A stretch of 64,000 nt of DNA from Flavobacterium profundi (GTDB lineage: Bacteria; Bacteroidota; Bacteroidia; Flavobacteriales; Flavobacteriaceae), in the NCBI RefSeq assembly GCF_006491645.1, contig NZ_VDCZ01000004.1, positions 1-64,000 of the forward strand. The letters are read 5' to 3'. The notes under the pieces were generated by a model that did not search any database, was not told the origin of the DNA, and saw only the letters and a list, made by a program, of their open reading frames with translations. The stretch's first letter is position 1; each line of letters begins with the position of its first letter. Shown here piece by piece: positions 8,494 to 16,622 of the stretch. A program made the translations under genes and the position numbers.

Positions 8494-8994
8494 ATGAAAA
8501 CAATTTTTTTAAACACTTTTGTCCTTTTTTCTTTTTTTACCTTGTCTTTATTTTCTTGTTCAAAAAGTGATGACAGTAGCCCTTCAACTGCGAATACTTT
8601 CTTTTGTAAAGTAGATGGTGTAGATTATAATCCACCCAATGCAACGGGTTTAATTTCTACAATAACGAATACATTGGTAATTACAGGTTCAACGGGAAGC
8701 AATGCTCAAAAGATTCAAATTTTCCTACCTAATGATATTGCAGTAGGAACCTATACGCAATTTTATGATTATACTGCAGATGAATTTATTCAAATGTATT
8801 ACTCACCGCCTACTTCTCAAGATGCAGATGATGATGGTTTTGCTAATTCAGGACAATTGGTAATTACAGAACATGATACCAATGCAAAAAGAATAAAAGG
8901 GACTTTTAACTTTGTGACAGATCCTTCTATCAATGGTAGTACCGTTTGGAATGTCACGGAAGGAAGTTTTACCATTACTTATCAAGAGCTATAA
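8494..8994 (+). CDS. Small lipoprotein, DUF6252-like beta-sandwich
   Basis: 166 residues with a lipoprotein signal (TLSLFSC, lipid Cys22). The mature part begins NTFFCKVDGVDY, followed by alternating beta strands and the segments GQLVITEHD and RIKGTFNF near the end. This pattern (FxaxvdGvxw..., then ...v.GtF.f) is that of DUF6252-type Bacteroidota lipoproteins of unknown function. It lies 10 nt after the collagen-like lipoprotein and ends before the terminator at 9098, so the two probably form one unit. The protein at 28192-28878 has the same general build. Confidence 0.7.
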   Translation: MKTIFLNTFVLFSFFTLSLFSCSKSDDSSPSTANTFFCKVDGVDYNPPNATGLISTITNTLVITGSTGSNAQKIQIFLPNDIAVGTYTQFYDYTADEFIQMYYSPPTSQDADDDGFANSGQLVITEHDTNAKRIKGTFNFVTDPSINGSTVWNVTEGSFTITYQEL

Positions 8995-9097
8995 TACTTA
9001 GTTGCATAAGATTACTGCAAATTTGTTTTGATTTCAATTATAAATCCAGTGGGTTAGATGGAGTTTTATGTAATGGATTACAATGAATTAGTATGAG

Positions 9098-9123
9098 AAA
9101 GGAGCGTGTAACGCTCCTTTTTT
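9098..9123. terminator. Bidirectional terminator
   Basis: Perfect 10-bp inverted repeat (AAAGGAGCGT / ACGCTCCTTT) with a 3-nt loop and T runs on both strands. It lies between the convergent lipoprotein pair (+) and the FAD protein gene (-), and the last bases touch the FAD gene's stop. Confidence 0.85.
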
Positions 9124-9730
9124 ATTTGTCTATGGCATCGTGTACTTGTGCAGGATTGCCTTCATTCCATAATGTTAAAATATCACCCGCTACACTTGCT
9201 CCACTTCCGGCAGCAATGGATAATTGACTTCGATGTCCGGCTAAGGTTCCACAAACATAAACGCCTGCTTTGACTAGGTGATCGTCGTTTTCCAATTGAA
9301 TTCTATTTTTGATTGCTAACGCTTTTTTATGTGGAATTACATAGGTTTCTAACCCTTCAATTAAAAAAGGACTCCCAGAACCAATCGCAATAACAATTAA
9401 TTTGGAATGGTACTCATTTTTGTTGGTCTTAATCGTAAAATTCCCAACAGAACCTTCAATTTTTAATACTTTTTCTTTTTCAATTTGTGTTACATGTGGA
9501 TATAATTGCTGAAGATGCTCTAGGCTTTCTTCTAACAATTCAGAGCCTAATTTTCCTGGAGGAATACCATAAACATTGTTATAAACTCCATTTTGTAAAG
9601 AAGATGCCTTTTGATGAGCAATCAAGCCTATTTTTTTGTCTGAACCAAAAGGTTTGGTATAAGCTGACCCTAATACTAAGGCACAAGAAACTCCAGAAAC
9701 ACCTCCTCCAATGATTAAAACATCATACAT
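9122..9730 (-). CDS. Short FAD/NAD(P)-dependent oxidoreductase, thioredoxin reductase-like
   Basis: 202 residues. An N-terminal Rossmann motif GGGVSGVSCALVLG and a C-terminal GVYVCGTLAG followed by an Ala/Gly-rich helix (SIAAGSGASVAGDIL) match the FAD-binding halves of thioredoxin reductase-like flavoproteins. Compared with the usual 300 or so residues, the central NADPH domain with its CxxC centre is missing; the two FAD half-domains are joined directly by about 30 residues. No frame break is seen, so this looks like a genuine compact form and not a pseudogene. The substrate is unknown. It is followed on the minus strand by no other close gene. Confidence 0.75.
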   Translation of the reverse strand: MYDVLIIGGGVSGVSCALVLGSAYTKPFGSDKKIGLIAHQKASSLQNGVYNNVYGIPPGKLGSELLEESLEHLQQLYPHVTQIEKEKVLKIEGSVGNFTIKTNKNEYHSKLIVIAIGSGSPFLIEGLETYVIPHKKALAIKNRIQLENDDHLVKAGVYVCGTLAGHRSQLSIAAGSGASVAGDILTLWNEGNPAQVHDAIDK

Positions 9731-9755
9731 GATAAAAATCTTTTTGATTTTAAAA

Positions 9756-9950
9756 TTACTTTGTTTTTTCTTCTATTTTTTTGGAAACCAAAAAGATTAA
9801 CATCAAAACGATAGCGCAAAAACCAGAAACAATTCCAATTAAGGCTACAGTGTTATTGCCTTCTAAAGGAGCATCATAATTAATTTGAGTGGCATTAAAA
9901 ACAATTAAGGCAAATGCTAGAATGATGACAACAATACTAAATATTTTCAT
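9756..9950 (-). CDS. Small two-helix membrane protein
   Basis: 64 residues with two hydrophobic segments (about 3-20 and 36-56) joined by a polar loop (QINYDAPLEGNNT), ending in a basic/acidic tail (KKIEEKTK). No family is recognised beyond generic small flavobacterial membrane proteins. It sits between marC (11 nt upstream on the minus strand) and the FAD protein gene (25 nt downstream), and is probably transcribed with them. Confidence 0.65.
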   Translation of the reverse strand: MKIFSIVVIILAFALIVFNATQINYDAPLEGNNTVALIGIVSGFCAIVLMLIFLVSKKIEEKTK

Positions 9951-9961
9951 GAGCGTATTTT

Positions 9962-10549
9962 TTATATAAATAATTGTTTTACATTGGCACCAAATAATTT
10001 TACGGATATCGCTAATAAGATGATACCAAATATTTTACGAATAATACCTAAGCCGTTTGGACCTAGTATTTTTTCAATTTTTCCAGAAAGTTTTAAAACA
10101 ATATAGACGACAACTACATTGATGATAATGGCAATAATAATATTAATTTTAGCATATTCGGCACGTAAAGATAATAATGTAGTCATAGTTCCTGCGCCAG
10201 CAATCAATGGAAATGCAATAGGAACAATGGAAGCCGTTGTAGGGTTGTCTTCTTTATATAAACGAATGCCGAGAATCATTTCTAAAGCTAAAAAGAAAAG
10301 GACAAAAGAACCTGCAACAGCAAATGAATTGGCATCTATTCCAATTAATTTTAAAATTTCTTCTCCTAAAAAAAGAAAAGCAATCATAATAATGGCTGCT
10401 ACAATGGTGGCTTTCTCAGATTGAATATGTCCAATTTTACTTCGTAAATCAACGATAATTGGAATACTGCCAATAATATCAATTACAGCAAATAAAATCA
10501 TACTGACTGTAAAGATGTCTCTCCAATTGATAAGTTCTGCTAAATTCAT
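9962..10549 (-). CDS. MarC family integral membrane protein
   Basis: 195 residues with six predicted membrane helices. Hallmarks of the MarC/UPF0056 family are present: DIIGSIPII in the first helix, LFFLALEMILG in the third, and the PIAFPLIAGAGTMTT motif near residue 120. The family was once linked to multiple antibiotic resistance, but later work did not support that and its substrate is unknown. An in-frame extension to 10753 would add 68 residues and overlap the DUF3109 gene on the other strand; the ATG at 10549 gives the normal family N-terminus and is used. Confidence 0.88.
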   Translation of the reverse strand: MNLAELINWRDIFTVSMILFAVIDIIGSIPIIVDLRSKIGHIQSEKATIVAAIIMIAFLFLGEEILKLIGIDANSFAVAGSFVLFFLALEMILGIRLYKEDNPTTASIVPIAFPLIAGAGTMTTLLSLRAEYAKINIIIAIIINVVVVYIVLKLSGKIEKILGPNGLGIIRKIFGIILLAISVKLFGANVKQLFI

Positions 10550-10638
10550 TTTGCAAAGATAGGAATAAGTAAGAAACAAATAGAGTATGTGTGTTATGAA
10601 TACAAAAAACTTATCTTTGCCCAATAATATATACAAGT

Positions 10639-11205
10639 ATGTTTCAGTTAAATAAAACCATAGTTTCCGAAGAAATTTTAGAGAAAGAATTTGTTTGCAA
10701 TTTGTCAGCATGTAAAGGAGCGTGTTGTGTAGATGGCGATGCTGGAGCGCCATTGGATGAAGCTGAAACGAAAATACTTCAAGAAATTTACCCTAAGGTT
10801 AAACCCTTTTTAAGACCAGAAGGCATTCAAGCTATTGAAGCGCAGGGGACTTTTGTAACTGGTGAAGATGGTGAATTTGAAACTACTTTAATTGAGGGTC
10901 GAGACTGTGCCTATGTTATTTTTGACAAACAAACAGCATTGTGTGGTATTGAACAAGCCTATAATCAAGGTATTATCGATTGGAAAAAACCAGTTTCTTG
11001 TCATTTATATCCAGTTCGAGTAAAAGACTATTCTGATTTTGCGGCTGTCAATTACCATAAATGGCATATTTGTTCGGATGCTTGTTCTTTGGGAAAAGAA
11101 TTAGAAGTGCCCATTTATAAATTTGTCAAAGAAGCGTTGGTTCGTAAATTTGGACAACAATGGTATGAGGAATTAGAAAAAGTAGCTCAAGATTTAAAAA
11201 AATAG
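10639..11205 (+). CDS. DUF3109 family cysteine-rich protein
   Basis: 188 residues. It carries a spaced cysteine set: C-x4-C-x3-CC near residues 20-28 (VCNLSACKGACC), one in GRDCAY, one in ALCGIEQ, one in SCHLYPVR and two in ICSDAC. This is the DUF3109/YkgJ-like pattern, thought to bind zinc or an iron-sulfur cluster. The pieces CHLYPVRV and YHKWHICS are strongly conserved in Bacteroidota, but no function is established. It is divergent from marC and monocistronic. Confidence 0.85.
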   Translation: MFQLNKTIVSEEILEKEFVCNLSACKGACCVDGDAGAPLDEAETKILQEIYPKVKPFLRPEGIQAIEAQGTFVTGEDGEFETTLIEGRDCAYVIFDKQTALCGIEQAYNQGIIDWKKPVSCHLYPVRVKDYSDFAAVNYHKWHICSDACSLGKELEVPIYKFVKEALVRKFGQQWYEELEKVAQDLKK

Positions 11206-11406
11206 ACTTCCTTTTTCACCTCTAAAAAATACTTCTTAGCAAAGGTGTTTACTGCTGTTTGCGACTATTTAACAGTTGTTTGTTAAAAAGATAAACATCT
11301 ATAAATCAATGTTTTAAAAATATTTTTTTCAGTAAGAAAATTTCTACTCGTTGTTAAAAACTTGCTTCAATTGTGAATAAGTTTGACTTTCATTTCTCGT
11401 TTCAAA

Positions 11407-11421
11407 TTACAAACTTTGTAA
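11407..11421. promoter_or_regulatory. 15-bp palindrome upstream of nrdB
   Basis: TTACAAA-C-TTTGTAA is a perfect palindrome 52 nt before the nrdB start, in a 268-bp intergenic stretch. It could be an operator for ribonucleotide reductase control. It does not resemble the NrdR box known from other phyla. The rest of the 11206-11473 gap is AT-rich with no ORF and no strong terminator. Confidence 0.4.
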
Positions 11422-11473
11422 ACTCTAATTCAGACAAAAATCTATAACCTAATACGTTTAAATCAAAACAATT

Positions 11474-12451
11474 ATGTCGGCAGTAGAACCAATTTTACAA
11501 GAAAATAAAGATCGTTTCGTAATTTTTCCTATCAAACACCATGATATTTGGGAATGGTATAAAAAAATGGAAGCCAGCTTTTGGACTGCTGAAGAAATAG
11601 ATTTACATCAAGATATTACAGATTGGAATACGAAGTTAAATGACGATGAAAAGTATTTTATCAAACATATTTTAGCATTTTTTGCGGCTTCAGATGGAAT
11701 TGTAAATGAAAATTTAGCCGAAAACTTTGTAAACGAAGTGCAGTATGCTGAAGCTAAATTTTTCTACGGTTTCCAAATCATGATGGAGAATATCCATAGC
11801 GAAACCTATTCGTTGCTAATTGATACGTATGTTAAAGACGAAGTTGAAAAAGATAAATTATTTCACGCTATTGAAGTGTTTCCAGCGATTAAGAAAAAAG
11901 CAGAATGGGCATTGAAATGGATTGAATCGGATTCTTTTGCAGAACGATTAATCGCTTTTGCTGCTGTAGAAGGTATTTTCTTCTCAGGTGCTTTTTGTTC
12001 TATTTTCTGGTTGAAAAAACGTGGTTTAATGCCAGGTTTAACTTTTTCTAACGAATTAATCTCACGTGATGAAGGTGTGCATTGTGATTTTGCAGTACAC
12101 TTACACAATCATCATTTAGTGAATAAAGTTCCTAAAGACCGAATTAAAGAAATTATAGTGGACGCTTTAAATATTGAAAGAGAGTTTGTTACCGAGTCAC
12201 TTCCCGTAAGTTTAATTGGAATGAATGCGGCTTTAATGACACAATATCTAGAGTTTGTTACCGATCGTTTATTAGTAGAATTAGGATGTGATAGAGTGTA
12301 CAACGCTTCTAACCCATTTGATTTTATGGATATGATTTCACTTCAAGGAAAAACTAATTTCTTTGAAAAACGTGTGGCAGAATATCAAAAAGCCGGTGTT
12401 ATGAATAACGATTCAGAAGCTGGAAAAATTAGTTTTGACGCTGATTTTTAG
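11474..12451 (+). CDS. nrdB: Ribonucleoside-diphosphate reductase, beta subunit (class Ia)
   Basis: 325 residues. This subunit carries the di-iron/tyrosyl radical cofactor that starts reduction of ribonucleotides to deoxyribonucleotides by NrdA. The ligand motif E-x-x-H-x-x-x-Y is intact: Glu105, His108 and radical Tyr112 (MENIHSETY). A second E-x-x-H set appears as [12 protein letters not shown] near residue 200. An all-helical fold and normal length agree. It lies upstream of nrdA on the same strand, separated by an unusual 323-bp spacer. Manganese or mixed-metal use cannot be excluded from sequence alone. Confidence 0.95.
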   Translation: MSAVEPILQENKDRFVIFPIKHHDIWEWYKKMEASFWTAEEIDLHQDITDWNTKLNDDEKYFIKHILAFFAASDGIVNENLAENFVNEVQYAEAKFFYGFQIMMENIHSETYSLLIDTYVKDEVEKDKLFHAIEVFPAIKKKAEWALKWIESDSFAERLIAFAAVEGIFFSGAFCSIFWLKKRGLMPGLTFSNELISRDEGVHCDFAVHLHNHHLVNKVPKDRIKEIIVDALNIEREFVTESLPVSLIGMNAALMTQYLEFVTDRLLVELGCDRVYNASNPFDFMDMISLQGKTNFFEKRVAEYQKAGVMNNDSEAGKISFDADF

Positions 12452-12774
12452 AACTATAGAAGCGCATTGTCTAAGTCATTAAGCGCTTTATAAAGATACA
12501 AACCGATAATTCTATTGTTTACCTACAACAATAACATGTAATTTTTCGGAACGAAAGAATTGAAATAAGAACGCCCCTTCTTTGCTTCTCTTTTGTTTCA
12601 ATGGGTTACTTTTCTCGATACTTTAGTTTCGGATAATTCATTTTTTGATGTTTAATCAAACGGAATGGCGAAAAAGAAAGGATTCGAGAATAGAAAAACA
12701 GGTTTTTCTTCTAACAAAGCTAGGAAGTAAAATAAAGCTTTGGCTAATAACCATTATATAAAACAAGTTACAAT
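12452..12774. other. 323-bp nrdB-nrdA spacer
   Basis: No ORF above about 25 codons and no tRNA-like fold. An AAGCGC copy at 12460-12465 and a second at 12481-12486 lie just after the nrdB stop and could form a weak hairpin. The only ATG-started reading frame of note is the 21-codon Lys-rich frame at 12665-12730. Base composition is slightly higher in GC between about 12550 and 12700 than elsewhere in the spacer. Confidence 0.5.
12665..12730 (+). CDS. Possible 21-residue basic micropeptide
   Basis: ATG to TAA frame encoding MAKKKGFENRKTGFSSNKAR plus a final Lys: 8 Lys/Arg in 21 residues and no hydrophobic stretch. It lies 44 nt before nrdA. It may be translated, an upstream leader peptide of nrdA, or chance; no codon-bias test is possible at this size. 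Confidence 0.25.
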   Translation: MAKKKGFENRKTGFSSNKARK

Positions 12775-15168
12775 ATGAATGTAGTAAAAAGAGACGGAAG
12801 AAGAGAGCCTGTAATGTTTGATAAAATTACGGACAGAATTAGATTTTTATGCTATGAGCTGAATGAATTAGTAGATCCTGTAAAGGTTGCTATGCGAGTA
12901 ATTGAGGGGCTATATGATGGTGTTACCACTTCAGAATTAGATAATTTAGCCGCTGAAACAGCAGCATCTATGACCATTACGCATCCAGATTATGCGCAAT
13001 TGGCAGCGCGTATCGCTGTTTCTAATTTACACAAAAATACCACAAAATCGTTCTCTGAAACCATGACAGAGATGTACCATTACATCAATCCTAGAACCAA
13101 TCAAGAAGCACCTTTGCTTTCTGATGAGGTGTATGAGGTAATTATGGAAAATGCAGAAAGATTGGATTCTACGATTATCTATAATCGCGATTTTAATTAC
13201 GATTACTTTGGTTTTAAAACCTTAGAGCGTTCGTATTTATTAAAGATAAACGGGAAGATTGTTGAAAGGCCGCAACATATGTTAATGCGTGTGTCGGTTG
13301 GAATTCATTTAAATGATATTGAAGCAGCGATTGAAACCTACGAATTAATGTCGAAAAAGTTCTTTACGCATGCAACACCAACGTTATTTAACGCGGGTAC
13401 ACCAAAACCACAAATGTCTTCTTGTTTCTTATTAACGATGAAAGACGACAGTATTGATGGCATTTATGATACGTTAAAACAAACAGCAAAAATTTCACAA
13501 TCTGCTGGAGGAATTGGTCTTTCTATCCATAACGTGAGAGCTACAGGTTCGTACATTCGTGGAACAAACGGAACTTCAAACGGAATTGTACCGATGTTGC
13601 GTGTATTCAATGACACCGCAAGATATGTGGATCAAGGTGGAGGAAAAAGAAAAGGAAGTTTTGCAGTCTATGTAGAACCATGGCATGCCGATATTTTCGA
13701 TTTCTTAGATTTAAAGAAAAATCACGGGAAAGAAGAAATGAGAGCTAGAGATTTATTCTATGCTATGTGGATGTGTGATTTGTTCATGAAAAGAGTAGAA
13801 GAAGATGGAAAATGGACATTAATGTGTCCTAACGAATGTCCTGGTTTATATGATGTATATGGTGAAGAATTTGATGCCTTATATTTGTCTTACGAAGCTG
13901 CAGGTAAAGGTAGAAAAACCATTAAAGCACGTGAACTTTGGGAGAAAATATTAGAATCTCAAATTGAAACGGGTACGCCTTATATGTTGTACAAAGATGC
14001 AGCAAATAGAAAATCAAATCAGAAGAATTTAGGAACGATTCGTTCTTCTAACTTATGTACTGAAATTTTAGAGTATACTTCTGAAGATGAAATTGCAGTA
14101 TGTAATTTGGCTTCTATTTCATTACCAATGTTTGTAGAAGATGGTCAATTCAATCACCAATTCTTATTTGATGTAACCAAAAGAATTACACGAAATTTAA
14201 ATCGAGTTATTGATAGAAATTACTATCCTGTTAAAGAAGCAGAAAACTCAAACATGCGTCACCGTCCAGTAGGATTAGGGGTGCAAGGTTTAGCAGATGC
14301 TTTCATTTTGTTAAGAATGCCATTTACAAGCGACGAAGCTAAAAAATTAAATCAAGAAATTTTTGAAACGATTTATTTTGCAGCCGTAACTGCTTCTATG
14401 GAATTAGCCAAAGAAGAAGGACCGTATTCAACTTTTGAAGGTTCTCCAATTTCGAAAGGAGAGTTCCAATACAACATGTGGGGCTTAAAAGATGAGGATT
14501 TATCAGGAAGATGGGATTGGGCTTCTTTACGTAAAGAGGTAATGACAAATGGAGTGCGTAATTCCTTATTATTAGCACCAATGCCTACCGCTTCTACTTC
14601 TCAAATTTTAGGAAATAATGAGGCTTTCGAACCGTATACGTCTAATATCTACACACGTAGAGTATTGTCTGGGGAATTTATTGTAGTAAACAAACATTTA
14701 TTACACGATTTAGTAGCACTTGGATTATGGAACGAAAGTTTGAAACAAGAAATCATGAGAAATAACGGTTCAATCCAAAATATTGATGTGATTCCTCAAG
14801 ATATTAAAGAGTTGTATAAAACGGTTTGGGAAATGAGTATGAAAGATATTATCGATATGTCACGTCACAGAGGGTATTTTATCGATCAGTCACAATCGTT
14901 AAACTTATTTATGGAAGGTGCTACCATGGCAAAATTAACGTCGATGCATTTCTATGCTTGGAAAAGCGGCTTAAAAACAGGAATGTATTATTTACGTACC
15001 AAAGCTGCGGTTGATGCGATTAAGTTTACCTTAAATAACGATAAAAAAGAACAACCAGTTCCCGTTTCTGTAGAAGTAGAACCAGAAATGACAGCAGCTG
15101 AATTTAAAGCCATGTTAGAGCGTTCTAAAAATGCAGGACCAGAAGATTGCGAAATGTGTGGTTCTTAA
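12775..15168 (+). CDS. nrdA: Ribonucleoside-diphosphate reductase, alpha subunit (class Ia)
   Basis: 797 residues, the catalytic subunit. An N-terminal ATP-cone (about 1-90, starting [12 protein letters not shown]) is the allosteric activity switch for ATP/dATP. The catalytic set is present: Cys217 (SSCFLL), Asn426-x-Cys428-x-Glu430 (SSNLCTEI), and a C-terminal Cys792/Cys795 pair (CEMCGS) that is re-reduced by thioredoxin; a thioredoxin gene lies at 39514. The presence of the ATP-cone means the enzyme should be shut down by dATP. It follows nrdB after the 323-bp spacer and is followed 40 nt later by an unknown small gene. Confidence 0.97.
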   Translation: MNVVKRDGRREPVMFDKITDRIRFLCYELNELVDPVKVAMRVIEGLYDGVTTSELDNLAAETAASMTITHPDYAQLAARIAVSNLHKNTTKSFSETMTEMYHYINPRTNQEAPLLSDEVYEVIMENAERLDSTIIYNRDFNYDYFGFKTLERSYLLKINGKIVERPQHMLMRVSVGIHLNDIEAAIETYELMSKKFFTHATPTLFNAGTPKPQMSSCFLLTMKDDSIDGIYDTLKQTAKISQSAGGIGLSIHNVRATGSYIRGTNGTSNGIVPMLRVFNDTARYVDQGGGKRKGSFAVYVEPWHADIFDFLDLKKNHGKEEMRARDLFYAMWMCDLFMKRVEEDGKWTLMCPNECPGLYDVYGEEFDALYLSYEAAGKGRKTIKARELWEKILESQIETGTPYMLYKDAANRKSNQKNLGTIRSSNLCTEILEYTSEDEIAVCNLASISLPMFVEDGQFNHQFLFDVTKRITRNLNRVIDRNYYPVKEAENSNMRHRPVGLGVQGLADAFILLRMPFTSDEAKKLNQEIFETIYFAAVTASMELAKEEGPYSTFEGSPISKGEFQYNMWGLKDEDLSGRWDWASLRKEVMTNGVRNSLLLAPMPTASTSQILGNNEAFEPYTSNIYTRRVLSGEFIVVNKHLLHDLVALGLWNESLKQEIMRNNGSIQNIDVIPQDIKELYKTVWEMSMKDIIDMSRHRGYFIDQSQSLNLFMEGATMAKLTSMHFYAWKSGLKTGMYYLRTKAAVDAIKFTLNNDKKEQPVPVSVEVEPEMTAAEFKAMLERSKNAGPEDCEMCGS

Positions 15169-15208
15169 AAGATAATAGGAAATAATAAGTTTATTAATAA
15201 TGTGAATT

Positions 15209-15472
15209 ATGGATATTTTAAAGTTAGAATTAGAAAAGGTATTAACTTCTTTTTTAAGTAAAATGCCTAAAAAGAGAGACGTTACAGTTTTTGGGATGAT
15301 GAGTAGGTTAGAATTTGTAAAAGAAAACCAAGAAAAATTTGAATTAAGACTTAATGAAATTGGTAATGATTATTTAAAAACAATAGAAAAAAATGATTCT
15401 TTCCAAGAGCCAGTAAAGGAGTTGTTGAAAATTTATCAATTAAAATTCTTGCAAAGTTTTACAAAAGAATAA
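15209..15472 (+). CDS. Hypothetical 87-residue helical protein
   Basis: Predicted all-helical, charged (K/E-rich), with no signal peptide or membrane segment. I do not recognise it. A short conserved-looking core is PKKRDVTVFGMMSRL. It lies 40 nt after nrdA and could be read through from it. Its TAA stop is followed in frame by GAA-CAT-AAA-TTA-TAA, which matches the last codons (E-H-K-L-stop) of the ParE-like toxin gene 0.58 kb downstream, so its 3' end may mark a past recombination. Confidence 0.6.
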   Translation: MDILKLELEKVLTSFLSKMPKKRDVTVFGMMSRLEFVKENQEKFELRLNEIGNDYLKTIEKNDSFQEPVKELLKIYQLKFLQSFTKE

Positions 15473-15514
15473 GAACATAAATTATAAAACAGTCATCAAA
15501 CGATGGCTGTTTTT
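15473..15514 (+). repeat. Direct repeat copy A flanking the toxin-antitoxin module; also a terminator
   Basis: A 42-nt sequence that recurs at 16053-16096 with one substitution and a 2-nt indel. It contains the hairpin ACAGTCATC-AAAC-GATGGCTGT followed by TTTTT, so it can end transcription of the 87-residue gene. Its left 15 nt read as the vestigial codons E-H-K-L-stop. Confidence 0.85.
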
Positions 15515-15536
15515 GTTTTATAATAGATTTATTTAG

Positions 15537-15544
15537 TAAATTTG
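15537..15544 (+). promoter_or_regulatory. Promoter -7 box of the toxin-antitoxin operon
   Basis: TAAATTTG (perfect TAnnTTTG) with TTG 21 nt upstream at 15513-15515, which overlaps the right end of repeat copy A. The antitoxin start is 23 nt downstream. Confidence 0.6.
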
Positions 15545-15567
15545 TTATTATACAAAAGATTGTAGTT

Positions 15568-15786
15568 ATGAATATTGATATTGAAAAAAAAAATATTGTT
15601 CAGTGGGTTCAAAATCTAACTGATGAGAAAATTATTGAAAAGATACTTGCTTTAAAAGATAACACTCAGATTTCATCTTTTGAAAAGAAATTAATTGATG
15701 AAGGTTTAAGAGATATTAAAGAAGGTAATTTGTATTCTCATGAAGAAGTCAAAGAAAGTTTTAAAACAAGATTTTCTAAAAAATGA
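15568..15786 (+). CDS. Antitoxin of a ParD/ParE-like (RelBE superfamily) module
   Basis: 72 residues. The C-terminal half (GLRDIKEGNLYSHEEVKESF) matches the toxin-wrapping segment of Bacteroidota ParD-type or 'addiction module' antitoxins, where G-x-x-x-x-x-E-G-x-x-x-S-H-E-E-V is the common pattern. The N-terminal half (about 1-45) is helical and probably dimerises, but a clear ribbon-helix-helix was not seen. The stop overlaps the toxin start (ATGA), the standard translational coupling. The pair has its own promoter at 15537 and is bracketed by a direct repeat. Confidence 0.8.
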   Translation: MNIDIEKKNIVQWVQNLTDEKIIEKILALKDNTQISSFEKKLIDEGLRDIKEGNLYSHEEVKESFKTRFSKK

Positions 15787-16067
15787 AAATAATTTGGTCA
15801 AAAACTTCTCGACTAACTTTAAATGAAATTATTAATTATATAGAAAGCAATTTTGGTTATCTTACAGCAGAAAAATATTATTTTTCAGTTGTAGAGGCGG
15901 TTGAAAATATTGGATTAAATCCAGAATTATTCCCTCTTTTTAATGTAGATGAAGAAATTAGACGAGCTGTTGTGAAAAAGAAAACAGTATTATATTATAA
16001 AGTATTCCAGAATGACATAATCTTATTGGCTTTTTACGATGTTAGAAAAGGAGAACATAAACTATAA
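15783..16067 (+). CDS. ParE/RelE-like toxin
   Basis: 94 residues of the RelE/ParE superfamily. The N-terminal strand and helices (IIWSKTSRLTLNEIINYIES) and the terminal pattern (VLYYKVFQNDIILLAFYDVRK) are typical: the 'Y-x-V-x-x-x-x-I-x-L-L-x-x-x-D-x-R' C-terminus. Lacking a catalytic His/Tyr set that can be assigned, it could act either as a ParE-type gyrase poison or as a RelE-type mRNA interferase; ParE-like is more likely by sequence pattern. The last five codons and the stop lie inside repeat copy B. Confidence 0.83.
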   Translation: MKIIWSKTSRLTLNEIINYIESNFGYLTAEKYYFSVVEAVENIGLNPELFPLFNVDEEIRRAVVKKKTVLYYKVFQNDIILLAFYDVRKGEHKL

Positions 16068-16096
16068 AAAACAGTCATCAAACGATGGCTGTTTTT
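16053..16096 (+). repeat. Direct repeat copy B; terminator of the toxin-antitoxin operon
   Basis: Second copy of the repeat at 15473-15514. It starts within the toxin's final codons (GAA-CAT-AAA-CTA-TAA) and continues through the same hairpin (ACAGTCATC / GATGGCTGT) and T run. Recombination between copies A and B would remove the module almost exactly. Confidence 0.85.
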
Positions 16097-16155
16097 ATTT
16101 ATTTTAACATTGATTAAGAAATGCAATTTATTTACTTTAATAAAGGTATGTTTAA

Positions 16156-16383
16156 ATGAAAACAGAATTTAAAAATAATAAACTAGAAATTTCTTTTGGA
16201 GAAAAGATAGATAGTAATAAAATGTCAATCAGATTATCTCAAGGTACTTGGAACATAACATTGTTTTCATTATTTGAAGACAATCAAATTATAGAAAGTT
16301 CCTTTCCTTCAGAAGCTGGGATTTATAGTTTGGTAATAAATTATGCAAATGAATTGTTTTATTCGGAAATAGTTTTGTATTAA
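16156..16383 (+). CDS. Hypothetical 75-residue protein, possibly the 5' part of a broken gene
   Basis: Mostly beta-strand by residue pattern, with no signal peptide and no known motif. It ends in a TAA (16381-16383) after which the same frame stays open for another 52 codons to 16542. This may mean a nonsense mutation split a gene of about 128 codons. Equally, the first part could be a complete small protein. It follows repeat copy B of the toxin-antitoxin region and is AT-richer than the neighbouring housekeeping genes. Confidence 0.5.
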   Translation: MKTEFKNNKLEISFGEKIDSNKMSIRLSQGTWNITLFSLFEDNQIIESSFPSEAGIYSLVINYANELFYSEIVLY

Positions 16384-16542
16384 GCAAATCCAAAATTTGA
16401 AAAACTTTCATTTAAATTTTATCAAGAATGTGAAAGGATTTTTTGTAGCATAAGCTCAGAAATTGTTTTAGAATTAAACAAAGAGATTGTGCTTAATAAA
16501 ATTGATGGCAACATAAAAGGATTATTAAAGAATATAAATTAA
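16384..16542 (+). pseudogene. In-frame 3' continuation of the preceding ORF, no start codon
   Basis: After the stop at 16381-16383 the frame continues without interruption for 52 codons (beginning ANPKFEKLSFKFYQECERIF) and ends in TAA at 16540-16542. No ATG is available inside. The amino acid composition is protein-like (amphipathic helices, cysteines). It is either the decayed second half of the 16156 gene or chance reading in AT-rich DNA. Confidence 0.4.
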
Positions 16543-16622
16543 AATTTCTCATTTACTAATGGCTGTTTTTTGTAAAGTAGAATTGCATTTCAATTCGTAC
16601 CTTTGGAACCAAATAAAAAATC

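Noticed and set aside
10550..10753. 68-residue extension of MarC
   Set aside because: It overlaps the DUF3109 gene on the other strand and the marC/DUF3109 promoter region; the family starts at 10549.
14396..15014. Small frames within nrdA in other frames
   Set aside because: Fully inside nrdA, no promoter or conserved-looking sequence.
16557..16577. Third copy of the toxin-antitoxin direct repeat
   Set aside because: Only AATGGCTGTTTTTT matches; the left arm of the hairpin is missing, so a common ancestry cannot be shown.
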